From Deltaproteobacteria bacterium UBA5756 (lineage in GTDB: Bacteria > Desulfobacterota > Syntrophorhabdia > Syntrophorhabdales > Syntrophorhabdaceae), in NCBI GenBank assembly GCA_002418985.1, contig DIFE01000047.1:12009-24252 (forward strand): DNA of 12,244 nt, read 5' to 3'. The notes beneath the pieces were generated by a model that made no database searches, was not told the origin of the DNA, and was given only the letters and a program-made list of their open reading frames with translations. The translations under genes and the position numbers were made by a program. Shown here one piece after another: positions 1 to 7,521 of this stretch (position 1 is the stretch's first letter; each line of letters opens with the position of its first letter).

Positions 1-855
1 GGCGACATCAAGGTCTTCGATCAGGTCTGTTCGCGCCTGCCGTCTCTGCCGCGATTCTCATTCAAACATCCCGGGAGCGGTTCACCAGGCGACGTGGAAT
101 TCTCCGATCTCGGCTACATTGACACCGTCGAACCCGGCCTGTCGGATGGCCGTTGCGGTGAGGCCTCATACAAATATATCATGGAAGCGTTAAAGCTCGT
201 CTTCACCGGCGAAGCATCGGCGCTTGTCACCTGTCCCATAAGCAAGGCTTCCCTGAGTATGGCGGGGATTCCTTTTCCCGGTCACACGGAACTGCTCGCC
301 CATGCCGGAGGAGTCGACAGCTACGTGATGATGCTTGCAAATCCGAAGATCAGGGTGAGTCTGGTTACAATCCACATCCCCCTGGCGACCGTACCTGCTG
401 AGATAACCGAAGAAAAAGTCTTCCGCTGCATCTGTATCACCACGAGGTCGCTTCAGGAACGTTTTTCCATCAAGAACCCTTCCATCAAGGTCTGCGGGCT
501 TAATCCTCACGCCGGCGAGAAGGGCATCATCGGGCACGAAGAAGACGGCATCATAAGGGCCATATCCCGGGCTCAGTCCATGGGAATGGATGCAACGGGC
601 CCCTACCCCGCCGATTCCGTTTTTCATCACATCGATTGCGACGCATACATCGCCATGTATCACGACCAGGGACTAATACCCGTAAAGACCATCGATTTCG
701 AAAGGACGGTCAACATTACTTTGGGACTCCCCTTCGTCCGGACCTCTCCCGGCCACGGCACGGGCTTCGATATAGCCGGCAAAGGCACTGCAAATCCCAC
801 AAGCCTCATCGAGGCATACAGGATGGCTGAGATCATGGCCGATCCACCCCGCTAA
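1..855 (+). CDS. pdxA: 4-hydroxythreonine-4-phosphate dehydrogenase, 5'-truncated by the window edge
   Basis: PdxA oxidises 4-phosphohydroxy-L-threonine with NAD(P)+ in the DXP-dependent pyridoxal phosphate pathway, in the cytoplasm. The reading frame is open from base 1, giving 284 codons before the TAA at 853-855, so the real start lies upstream. A GTG at 94 is internal and should not be taken as the start. Family motifs visible are CPISKASL, GHTELLAHAGG, CGLNPHAGE, GPYPADSVFH, MYHDQGLIPVK and TSPGHGTGFDIAGKG. The histidines at window codons 95 and 170 match the metal-binding His136 and His211 of E. coli PdxA with a constant offset of 41, so about 40 residues are missing. The third metal-ligand His is in YHDQG at codon 221. 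The C-terminus looks complete. The gene converges on purC. Its operon partners would be upstream, outside the window. Confidence 0.96.
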   Translation, partial: GDIKVFDQVCSRLPSLPRFSFKHPGSGSPGDVEFSDLGYIDTVEPGLSDGRCGEASYKYIMEALKLVFTGEASALVTCPISKASLSMAGIPFPGHTELLAHAGGVDSYVMMLANPKIRVSLVTIHIPLATVPAEITEEKVFRCICITTRSLQERFSIKNPSIKVCGLNPHAGEKGIIGHEEDGIIRAISRAQSMGMDATGPYPADSVFHHIDCDAYIAMYHDQGLIPVKTIDFERTVNITLGLPFVRTSPGHGTGFDIAGKGTANPTSLIEAYRMAEIMADPPR

Positions 856-897
856 GCCAGAGTTCGCAGAGGGCACGGAGAAATACAAGAAAAGAGC

Positions 898-939
898 AAA
901 AATCAAAACATAGGTCCAATAAGTCGTATAAGACCTATG
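898..939 (-). terminator. Possible intrinsic terminator of the korAB-rubredoxin-purC operon
   Basis: On the minus strand an 8-bp perfect stem (939-932 pairing with 916-909, loop of 15 nt) is followed at once by the T-rich run ttttgattttt at 908-898. That is the expected order for rho-independent termination of transcripts coming from purC, whose stop codon is about 130 bases earlier. The stem has only 4 G-C pairs and lies inside the 9-bp repeat, so the hairpin may be a by-product of the repeat. On the plus strand the following tract is weaker (ataatttt after the second stem). Confidence 0.4.
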
Positions 940-949
940 GGACTTATAA
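911..949. repeat. Degenerate 9-bp-period tandem repeat
   Basis: Reading in steps of nine from 911 gives taggtccaa, taagtcgta, taagaccta and tgggactta, then taa. The shared pattern is roughly T-R-R-G-N-C-N-T-A. The same bases form two interleaved perfect inverted repeats: cataggtc at 909-916 with gacctatg at 932-939, and ataagtc at 919-925 with gacttat at 941-947. Short palindrome-rich arrays of this look occur between genes in several anaerobic proteobacterial genomes, as I recall them. Their function is not known to me. The array lies between the convergent genes pdxA and purC. Confidence 0.6.
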
Positions 950-1068
950 TTTTCCCCAGGACCGGCACGTTCATTATGTGACCCCGGTTGGATATGCTAA
1001 CCAAGGTCTTTATTTTCTTTCTTGCCCGCGCCCAGGGCGGGATCGCCGGATAGACTCGAGAACAGTTG

Positions 1069-1956
1069 TTAAAGGTTCTCGCCGGTCAGGATTTTGTAGA
1101 TTTCTTTGTACCTGTCCGATGTCTTCTTCGCTATCTCCGGGGGGAGTTCGGGACCGGGGTAGGTCTTGGGCCAATCGAGGGTGTTCAGGTAGTCCCTTAC
1201 GATCTGTTTGTCGTAGCTTTCCTGAGACTTGCCGGGGGCATAGTCCTTTAAAGACCAAAAACGCGAGGAATCGGGGGTGAGGACTTCGTCGATGAGGACC
1301 ACGTCTCCCTCAATGGTACCGAACTCGAATTTGGTATCGGCAACGATGATTCCTCTTTTCTCTGCTATATCGCGGGCTTTTTCGTAGATGGCGATGGTCG
1401 TATCGCGCAGTTTCCTTGCATAATCATCGCCGATGATCTTTACCGTCTCCTCAAAGGAGATGTTGAGATCGTGTCCCTCGTCGGCCTTCGTGGACGGCGT
1501 GAAGATTGGCTCTTCAAGCTTGGAAGACTCTTTCAGGTTTTCGGCAAGCTTGATCCCGCACACTGTCCCGGATTTCCTGTACTCGTTCCAGCCGGAACCT
1601 GCAAGGTATCCCCTGACGACACATTCCACGGGCAGAACCCTGGCTTTTTTTACAAGCATGCTCCTGTCCCTGAGTGCCTCGCCGTACTCTCTCAGGTTCG
1701 CGGGGTATCTATCGATGTCAGTCTCGATGATATGGTTGGGGACGACGTCCTTCATCTGCCTGAACCAGAACAGGGAGAGTTTCGTAAGGACCTTCCCCTT
1801 GTCCTCTATCCCCGTGGGAAGGACGACATCGAAGGCCGACAGTCTGTCCGTGGCCACGATGAGCAATTGATCGCCGAGATCGTAGATGTCCCGGACCTTG
1901 CCTTTTTTAAGCGTTCCCAGCGTGTCAAAATTAGTTTCCCGTATTATGGCCGTCAT
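1069..1956 (-). CDS. purC: Phosphoribosylaminoimidazole-succinocarboxamide synthase (SAICAR synthetase)
   Basis: PurC joins CAIR and L-aspartate with ATP to form SAICAR in de novo purine synthesis, in the cytoplasm. The protein has 295 residues, close to the longer (yeast-like) SAICAR synthetase form rather than the roughly 240-residue E. coli form. Both family signatures are present: VLPVECVVRGYLAGS at residues 107-121 and IVADTKFEFG at 204-213. The N-terminal GKVRDIYD (19-26), ATDRLSAFDV (35-44) and the late LIDEVLTPDSSRFW (221-234) also fit. The ATG at 1956 is preceded by GGAG (1964-1967) with a 7-nt spacer. It is the last gene of the minus-strand operon, 12 bp after the flavin reductase-rubredoxin stop codon, so the two are almost certainly co-transcribed. 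No other pur gene is in the window. Confidence 0.97.
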   Translation of the reverse strand: MTAIIRETNFDTLGTLKKGKVRDIYDLGDQLLIVATDRLSAFDVVLPTGIEDKGKVLTKLSLFWFRQMKDVVPNHIIETDIDRYPANLREYGEALRDRSMLVKKARVLPVECVVRGYLAGSGWNEYRKSGTVCGIKLAENLKESSKLEEPIFTPSTKADEGHDLNISFEETVKIIGDDYARKLRDTTIAIYEKARDIAEKRGIIVADTKFEFGTIEGDVVLIDEVLTPDSSRFWSLKDYAPGKSQESYDKQIVRDYLNTLDWPKTYPGPELPPEIAKKTSDRYKEIYKILTGENL

Positions 1957-1968
1957 ATTCAGTCTCCA

Positions 1969-2658
1969 CTATTCCTTGGAAAATTCGCTCTTGGGCGCAT
2001 TGCACACCGGGCATACCCACGAATCCGGCAGATCCTCGAATTTCGTGCCCGGCTTGATTCCGTTTTCGGGATCACCTGCCGCGGGATCGTAAACGTAACC
2101 GCAGACATTGCAGACATATTTTCCGGATTCCGCAGGTTTCGGCGGTTCCGATTCGTCTTTCACATAAGTCGGGGCGGTCCTGGGTGATTTTCCACCCTTC
2201 ACCTGGTGATAATATGTGTATGTCATCGGTTCGGCGTCACTCAGAACATCACATTCGACAACCCTTCCGATAAATATCGTGTGTGTACCCACATCGGTCT
2301 CGCTCAAGACCTCGCATTCCAGAAAACCTATCGTGCTGTCGAGCACGATAGGAGCGCCCGTCACGCCCTGCCTGTGACCGGTGTCTGCGAATTTCTCCGT
2401 ATCCCTGCCGGACTTGAATCCAAACTTGCCGATAAGGGTCATGGGGGCGTACTTCGAGAGGATCGATACGGTGAAGACCTTGCTTGATCGTATATAATCA
2501 TGCGTCAGGTTTTCCTTATTGATACTGATCGCCATCGTGGGCGGGTCGGATGTGATCTGGAAGGCCGTGTTGGCTATCTGCCCGTTGATTTTCCCGTCCT
2601 TCTTTGAACTGATGATGTAGACACCGTAGCATATCTTCTGAATAGCCTTTAGATTCAT
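1969..2658 (-). CDS. Flavin reductase-like domain fused to C-terminal rubredoxin (high-molecular-weight rubredoxin type)
   Basis: The 229-residue protein has two parts. Residues 1-155 look like a flavin reductase/FMN-binding domain: a start such as YGVYIISSKKDGKINGQIAN, TSDPPTMAISINKEN, and a FLECEVLSETDVGTHTIFIG region. Residues 180-229 are a complete rubredoxin, with CNVCGY (Cys183, Cys186) and CPVCNAPK (Cys216, Cys219) as the iron ligands. A short linker rich in Pro and Glu joins them. This matches the high-molecular-weight rubredoxin (Hrb) of Moorella, which passes NAD(P)H electrons to flavodiiron protein FprA for NO or O2 reduction. That is known of the family, and the donor and acceptor here are inference. 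The start is the ATG at 2658, with AAGGAG at 2665-2670 and a 6-nt spacer. A longer in-frame start at 2853 would run into korB and adds a non-conserved arginine-rich leader. It lies 35 bp after korB and 12 bp before purC. No FprA gene is visible. Confidence 0.93.
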   Translation of the reverse strand: MNLKAIQKICYGVYIISSKKDGKINGQIANTAFQITSDPPTMAISINKENLTHDYIRSSKVFTVSILSKYAPMTLIGKFGFKSGRDTEKFADTGHRQGVTGAPIVLDSTIGFLECEVLSETDVGTHTIFIGRVVECDVLSDAEPMTYTYYHQVKGGKSPRTAPTYVKDESEPPKPAESGKYVCNVCGYVYDPAAGDPENGIKPGTKFEDLPDSWVCPVCNAPKSEFSKE

Positions 2659-2693
2659 TCCCTTCTCCTTATTTTTACGAACGTGATTTCGAC

Positions 2694-3557
2694 TTAACGG
2701 AACTCGTTTAAAGATCCGGCCAGTTTTTCTCTCAGTTCCTGCCACTTCCCAACACCGTCCACGAGAGGCCTCGCGGCGATCACGGGAAGCCTGCTCTCGA
2801 AACTGGGACGGTCGTTCCGATATATGATACCGATAGGTATCCTGTCGCCCCATTCCAATGCCCTGGCAAACGCCTTTATCCTGTCCGAGGGGTCATGATC
2901 GTCCCCTATGTGATAGACCCGTTTCCCATACCATTCGTAAGTATTCACCTTGTTCAGGGAAACACAGGGTTGGAGAATATCAACGATGGAAAACCCTTTA
3001 TGGTTGAAGGCCGAACGTATGAGAGCCTTCAAATGTTCATGGTCGCCCGCGTACCCCCTCGCCACGAAACCGCAGTCGAGGGCGACCGCCATCGCCATGG
3101 GATTCAACTGCCCCGAAAGGACACCAAGGGGCTGGTTCTTGGTCACCATGCCCTCCATGCTCGTTGGCGACGCCTGGCCCTTCGTGAGCCCGTAGATCTG
3201 GTTGTCATGGACAAAGAGCTTCACGCCGATGTTGCGCCTGATTGCGTGGAGAAGATGGTTTCCTCCCTCACCGTACATGTCCCCGTCTCCGCCGACAGCG
3301 ACGACGAGCATCTCGTGATTGGCAAGCTTGATCCCTGTGGCAACAGGAAGCGCCCTGCCGTGGAGCCCATTAAAGGTGTTGCATCGGACGTAGTGGGGAA
3401 ATTTGCCCGCCTGACCTATGCCTGAGACGATGCAGAACCGGTAAGGTTCAATCCCCTCGGCGTCAAGTGCCTCCTTGAAGGCGCGAAGAATGGCAAAATT
3501 ACCGCAGCCCGGACACCATGCGGGTACTTCGCCCAGATATTTTTCAACTCCTTCCAC
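2694..3557 (-). CDS. korB: 2-oxoacid:ferredoxin oxidoreductase, beta (TPP-binding) subunit
   Basis: With KorA this subunit oxidatively decarboxylates a 2-oxoacid to acyl-CoA and CO2, reducing ferredoxin. The 287-residue protein shows the N-terminal WCPGCGN (Cys15, Cys18). With Cys42 and Cys198 (LQPCVSLN) these are placed like the four ligands of the proximal [4Fe-4S] cluster in the pyruvate:ferredoxin oxidoreductase family. The TPP/Mg motif is GGDGDMYGEGGNH (89-101) plus DNQIYGLTKGQASPTS (118-133). GLHGRALPVATG (64-75) is typical of two-subunit Kor/Vor-like enzymes. Translation starts at GTG 3557, supported by GGAGGA at 3563-3568 with a 5-nt gap, all inside the 3' end of korA. The 14-bp overlap suggests coupled translation. 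Substrate choice (2-oxoglutarate, pyruvate or a branched-chain oxoacid) cannot be read from the sequence, so the symbol denotes the family. Confidence 0.93.
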   Translation of the reverse strand: MEGVEKYLGEVPAWCPGCGNFAILRAFKEALDAEGIEPYRFCIVSGIGQAGKFPHYVRCNTFNGLHGRALPVATGIKLANHEMLVVAVGGDGDMYGEGGNHLLHAIRRNIGVKLFVHDNQIYGLTKGQASPTSMEGMVTKNQPLGVLSGQLNPMAMAVALDCGFVARGYAGDHEHLKALIRSAFNHKGFSIVDILQPCVSLNKVNTYEWYGKRVYHIGDDHDPSDRIKAFARALEWGDRIPIGIIYRNDRPSFESRLPVIAARPLVDGVGKWQELREKLAGSLNEFR

Positions 3558-5256
3558 GCAATTCCTCCAGAAGTTCTTCCATCAGGAAAGGTCTGCCATC
3601 GTACCGCAGGATCCTGTCCGTCACCGCGCAACCCGTCTCGGCCTTCAAAAGCCGGGCGAACTGCCCCGTGGCGTTATTCTCTACGCAAATTGTCCGTTCT
3701 GCCTTCTTGAGAACCTCGACATAGTCGAACGATTGAAGGCCCGGCAAAGGATAAATTTCACTGAAATGGAGCATGGCGATCTTCTTATCCCCCATGCTCT
3801 CCACGGCCTCTCTCACGACACCGTATGTTGAACCCCAGGATATAATGACTGTTTCAGGCGCAGCAGACCCCAGGAACACAGGGGGTGCGATCTCTTTGCG
3901 GATATTCTCCAGCTTGAGGAAAAGCCGCTTCTCCACCATCTTGCTGCGCAAGCCTTTGTCCTCGATGATATGCCCCGCCTCATTGTGTTCGTCACTGTCG
4001 GTCACGACCACATGTTTCGTCTTCCCCGGTATGCCGAAAGGTGATACGCCAGAGTCTGTGAAGGCATGCCTCGCGTATGCATCGAGCCTGTCAATCTCGG
4101 CGGCATCGGTTCGGTAGTCCTTCATCGGAAGGTTATCCAAAGCAACGCTATCCAGGGTCCACTGCGTGTCGGCTAGATACTGATCGGTCATGACAAAAAC
4201 AGGGATCTGGTACTTTTGAGAGATATGGAAGGCCTTTGCGGTAAGCCGGATGGCCTGCTCCGGGTTGCCCGGCGCGAATATGACACGCGGAAATTCGCCG
4301 TGCCCGGCATAAAGGGCAAAGAAAAGATCACCCTGTTCCGTTTTCGTCGGAAGCCCGGTAGCAGGTCCCGGTCTCTGGGCGAGGGCTATAACGATGGGAG
4401 TCTCCGTCATCGCCGCCAGAGAGACGCCTTCGACCATAAGAGCAAAACCGCCTCCCGATGTCCCCGTCATCGATCTGACCCCGGCAAAAGACGCACCGAG
4501 GGCCATATTAATAGCCGCAATCTCGTCTTCCGCCTGCTCGACGATAATACCGTATTCTTTCGCCCTGGCACCCAAATACGTCATGATGCCGGTGGAAGGC
4601 GTCATCGGATACGCAGAGTAAAACATGCACCCTGCCGCCAGTGCGCCGAAGCCAACGGCCTCGCTGCCGCCCACAAGCATCTTCGGAACGCCCGTGGAGG
4701 CCGGGCTGAAGGAACAGCGACCGCAGTTCTTTACGGCATACTCATGGCCGGCGACAGCGGCCAGCCTGTTCTGCTCCCGCGTCCGGTCGTCCTTCCTTTT
4801 CAGCAGTACGGTGAGAATATCAAAAAGCGGATCGAGGGAAAAACCGAGCATTCCCAGAATGGCACCTGTAGCGGCGGTATTTGCAACGATACGGCTCGCG
4901 CCCGTATCGGTGGCAATTTTCACGAAAGGAATATCGAGGAATTGGGGTCCGGCGAAGCTCTCTTTCAACAAAGAGGAATCATAGGCTATAATCCCCTCTT
5001 CGCGAACTTCGGCCCGGTGAGCCGGGATCGACTCCCGGTCAAAGGCAAGGAGGATATCCAGCGGCCTGCGTGGTGCCCGAATAGGCCGGTCAGACAGGCG
5101 TATCTGGTAGAAATTGTGCCCCCCGCGGATCCGTGATTCATAATCCTGATTGGTAAAGACATGGTATCCGAACCGGCAAAATACCTTCGCGAGGGCATCA
5201 CCTATCGTCTGTATCCCCTGCCCTGCCTCGCCGCCTATTTTCAGACTGTAATCCAT
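3544..5256 (-). CDS. korA: 2-oxoacid:ferredoxin oxidoreductase, fused gamma-alpha subunit
   Basis: This 570-residue protein fuses the gamma domain (about residues 1-185, opening SLKIGGEAGQGIQTIG, then NQDYESRIRGGHNFYQIR) to the alpha domain (about 191-570). The alpha part carries the conserved YPMTPST (216-222), EQAEDEIAAINMALGASFAG, MTGTSGGGFALM, and AQRPGPATGLPTKTEQGDL. The gamma-alpha fusion and order are those of KorA-type enzymes. TPP and the iron-sulphur cluster are bound by KorB. The ATG at 5256 sits right before the conserved gamma-domain start, with GGGAGG at 5260-5265 only 3 nt upstream. It is the first gene of the minus-strand operon, with a strong promoter directly in front. No separate delta (dicluster ferredoxin) gene is present, so a free ferredoxin, or conceivably the downstream rubredoxin protein, would receive the electrons. 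Confidence 0.93.
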   Translation of the reverse strand: MDYSLKIGGEAGQGIQTIGDALAKVFCRFGYHVFTNQDYESRIRGGHNFYQIRLSDRPIRAPRRPLDILLAFDRESIPAHRAEVREEGIIAYDSSLLKESFAGPQFLDIPFVKIATDTGASRIVANTAATGAILGMLGFSLDPLFDILTVLLKRKDDRTREQNRLAAVAGHEYAVKNCGRCSFSPASTGVPKMLVGGSEAVGFGALAAGCMFYSAYPMTPSTGIMTYLGARAKEYGIIVEQAEDEIAAINMALGASFAGVRSMTGTSGGGFALMVEGVSLAAMTETPIVIALAQRPGPATGLPTKTEQGDLFFALYAGHGEFPRVIFAPGNPEQAIRLTAKAFHISQKYQIPVFVMTDQYLADTQWTLDSVALDNLPMKDYRTDAAEIDRLDAYARHAFTDSGVSPFGIPGKTKHVVVTDSDEHNEAGHIIEDKGLRSKMVEKRLFLKLENIRKEIAPPVFLGSAAPETVIISWGSTYGVVREAVESMGDKKIAMLHFSEIYPLPGLQSFDYVEVLKKAERTICVENNATGQFARLLKAETGCAVTDRILRYDGRPFLMEELLEELRGRS

Positions 5257-5273
5257 GACCCTCCCAAAACACC

Positions 5274-5302
5274 ATTATAGAGGGTTGCCGGGCAAATATC
5301 AA
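5274..5302 (-). promoter_or_regulatory. Sigma70-type promoter of the korAB operon
   Basis: On the minus strand TTGATA (5302-5297) and TATAAT (5279-5274) are separated by exactly 17 nt. The -10 is a perfect match and the -35 differs from TTGACA at one base. Transcription would begin near 5267, leaving only about 10 nt before the korA ATG, just enough to hold the GGGAGG ribosome-binding site. Confidence 0.65.
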
Positions 5303-5322
5303 CTGCTCTATCCCGCCAGAGG

Positions 5323-5352
5323 TTGGAAGCACTGGGCTAAACGTGGTATAAG
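5323..5352 (+). promoter_or_regulatory. Weak candidate promoter for rnr
   Basis: TTGGAA (5323-5328) and TATAAG (5347-5352) are 18 nt apart on the plus strand, in the 116-bp gap between the divergent genes korA and rnr. The predicted start near 5359 falls within the rnr ribosome-binding site AAAGGA (5355-5360), so this promoter would give an almost leaderless message. It may not be the real one. Confidence 0.25.
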
Positions 5353-5372
5353 GTAAAGGACGGATCGAAAAA

Positions 5373-7478
5373 ATGAAGAAACGGAAAAAGGACATCCACC
5401 CGATCACCGCCGACCAGGTCTTGAGGGTGCTTTCAAGTGCACGACGACCCGTGGGCATCGATGAACTCGAGAGCATTTTCAGAGGAGGCGAGCCGAATCG
5501 AAGAGAACTGCTCAAGCTTCTCGGCACTCTCATAGCGAAAGGCCGGGTAATCGAGCTCCGAAACAAACGGTTCGGGTTAACGAAAGAAATGGATCTGGTT
5601 TCAGGAACCCTCGCATGTACCCGGAGCGGCAATGGCTTCGTAATCCCCGATGCGGAGGGCGCAAAGGACATCTTCGTATCGTCCCGCAACTTTAACAATG
5701 CGGTCCACGGGGACAGGGTAACGGTCAGGCTCGACCATTACCACCGGGGCAAGCCGGAAGGCAAGATCATAAGGATAACTCACCGTAAATCCAATAACAT
5801 CATAGGCTTTACTAAACTGTCTGATAATATTCTTTACGTTATTCCAGAAGATTGGCGATATAACATAGAATACAAGGTAGTAAAGTCAAAAACAGATATC
5901 GGCGACGGCCGGCTCGTAGTCGCGCAAGTGACAGCATTTCCGGGAGAGAAAGTCGAACCGGAATGCAGGATCACCAAAGTTCTCAGGGATCTAACGAGCG
6001 TTTCCTCCATCAGTAAATTCATTGAATACAAGCATTCACTCTCGGCCCGGTTTTCAAAAGCCATGGAACAGGAGGCCCGGGATCGCGTAGCCCCGCTGGC
6101 GCCGTCAGGCAGGAAAGACCAGAGGAACCTGAGGTTCGTCACCATTGATGGAAAGAACGCACGGGATTTCGACGATGCCGTCGCCATTGAACGTTCGTCG
6201 CATGGGTTCATCCTTCACGTTGCGATCGCCGACGTGTCCCACTATGTAAGGGCCGGCTCGCTGCTCGACCAGGAGGCCCTCAAGCGCGGAACAAGCGTCT
6301 ATTTTCCCGACAGGGTCCTTCCCATGCTGCCGAAGACACTCTCCAACGGCATATGCAGCCTCAATCCCCTCGAGGACAGATATACGGTCACCGCGAAGCT
6401 TGAGTTCGATAGAGAAGGAAGGGTCGCAAATTCCTCCTTTCATCCCTCGATCATGCGAAGCGCCATGCGCCTCACCTACGAGGCAGTAGAAAAGGCCGTG
6501 GTCGAAAATGACGCGAAAACCCGGCGTAAACTCGAGGCCATCCTCCCTGACCTGACCGACATGGCCGAACTGGCCGGGCTTATCACCTGCACGCGTGAAA
6601 AAAGAGGCAGTATCGATTTCGATCTTCCCGAACCGGAGGTCGTTCTCGACATAGAGGGCGGGGTCCGCCAGATCCTTCGGGCACAACGTCTCTATTCACA
6701 TCGCATCATCGAGGAGTTCATGATTGCGGCCAATGAGGCGGTTGCGCGCTTTTTTGAGGCCAGGGGCATCCCGGCGCTCTTCAGGATCCACGAACCGCCG
6801 GAACGGGAGAAGCTTCGGGATTTTGAACGGCTCCTTCAAGGTCTCGGCATCGGATACAAGAAAACGGGTGCTTCCCGCGCCTTGCAGGAAGTGTTGAACA
6901 GCGTCTGCGGCACGAACTACGAATTCATTGTCAACAGAGTGCTGCTGCGTTCCATGAAGCAGGCGCGTTATTTCAGCCACAACCGCGGACATTACGGCCT
7001 GGCATCTGAGAGCTATCTTCATTTCACATCCCCCATACGGAGATATCCCGACCTCGTCTGTCACAGGATATTAAAGGACACACTCGCCGGCAGGCAGTCC
7101 GCTTACAATGAGGAGGAACTGGCTGCCATGGCCAGTCACCTCTCCGAACGGGAGCGCCTTGTCATGGAGGCCGAACGCGAACTTGAAGACAGAATTCGTA
7201 TCCTCTATATGAAAGACAGGGTGGGAGAAATATTCGAAGGCGTCATCTCTCATGTCACGTCCTTCGGCTTCTTCGTGGAGCTCTCCGAAATGTTCGTGGA
7301 AGGTCTTGTCCTCCTGTCGGCCCTTGCTGACGACTACTACCATTTTGAGGAAGATCGTTTCAGGATAATCGGGGGCAGGACACACAAGAGCTACCGCGTC
7401 GGTGACACCGTGACTATCAGGGTTGTCCTGGCGGATGTCGAGTCCAACAGGCTCCACTTCGAGATCGCTCCCGCGTGA
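5373..7478 (+). CDS. rnr: Ribonuclease R (RNB-family 3'-5' exoribonuclease)
   Basis: RNase R degrades structured RNA processively in the cytoplasm. Domains in order are a winged-helix-like N-terminus (about 12-65), cold-shock domains (about 70-200), the RNB catalytic domain (about 240-565) and an S1 domain (from 617). The catalytic acidic set in DGKNARDFDD is Asp259, Asp265, Asp267 and Asp268, with the spacing of the Mg-binding aspartates in E. coli RNase R. IADVSHYVR, FPDRVLPMLPKTLSNGICSLNP and TSPIRRYPDL (arginines at 556-557) complete the family pattern. At 701 residues it is shorter than the E. coli (813) and B. subtilis (779) proteins. It ends right after the S1 domain, without the lysine-rich tail. 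The start is ATG 5373, with AAAGGA 12 nt upstream, and the N-terminus is lysine-rich. Bases 5781-5880, within the cold-shock region, are unusually AT-rich. Confidence 0.95.
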   Translation: MKKRKKDIHPITADQVLRVLSSARRPVGIDELESIFRGGEPNRRELLKLLGTLIAKGRVIELRNKRFGLTKEMDLVSGTLACTRSGNGFVIPDAEGAKDIFVSSRNFNNAVHGDRVTVRLDHYHRGKPEGKIIRITHRKSNNIIGFTKLSDNILYVIPEDWRYNIEYKVVKSKTDIGDGRLVVAQVTAFPGEKVEPECRITKVLRDLTSVSSISKFIEYKHSLSARFSKAMEQEARDRVAPLAPSGRKDQRNLRFVTIDGKNARDFDDAVAIERSSHGFILHVAIADVSHYVRAGSLLDQEALKRGTSVYFPDRVLPMLPKTLSNGICSLNPLEDRYTVTAKLEFDREGRVANSSFHPSIMRSAMRLTYEAVEKAVVENDAKTRRKLEAILPDLTDMAELAGLITCTREKRGSIDFDLPEPEVVLDIEGGVRQILRAQRLYSHRIIEEFMIAANEAVARFFEARGIPALFRIHEPPEREKLRDFERLLQGLGIGYKKTGASRALQEVLNSVCGTNYEFIVNRVLLRSMKQARYFSHNRGHYGLASESYLHFTSPIRRYPDLVCHRILKDTLAGRQSAYNEEELAAMASHLSERERLVMEAERELEDRIRILYMKDRVGEIFEGVISHVTSFGFFVELSEMFVEGLVLLSALADDYYHFEEDRFRIIGGRTHKSYRVGDTVTIRVVLADVESNRLHFEIAPA

Positions 7479-7521
7479 AACAGCTATTCGCTAAAAAGCA
7501 CCTGATTTTGTTCGACTTTTT

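Noticed and set aside
94..96. GTG 94 as the start of pdxA
   Set aside because: The frame is open and PdxA-like upstream of it to base 1, and the metal-ligand histidines keep a constant 41-residue offset from E. coli PdxA when counted from base 1.
911..949. CRISPR-like array
   Set aside because: Units are 9 bp, contiguous and degenerate, with no spacers and no cas genes.
1025..1041. GC hairpin cccgc/gcggg between pdxA and purC as a terminator
   Set aside because: The stem is only 5 bp and no T-run follows it on either strand.
1471..2187. A 238-codon plus-strand open frame opposite purC and the rubredoxin fusion
   Set aside because: It spans two real genes and their junction on the other strand and has no recognisable motif.
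2659..2853. A 65-residue N-terminal extension of the flavin reductase-rubredoxin protein
   Set aside because: It overlaps korB in another frame, is low-complexity Arg/Glu, and the internal ATG at 2658 has an ideal ribosome-binding site.
4216..5136. A 306-codon plus-strand open frame opposite korA
   Set aside because: The encoded sequence is arginine- and glycine-rich without family motifs, and the opposite strand carries the well-conserved KorA frame, so it is a shadow.
6105..6686. A 193-codon minus-strand open frame opposite rnr
   Set aside because: It lies wholly opposite the RNB catalytic domain and shows no domain of its own.
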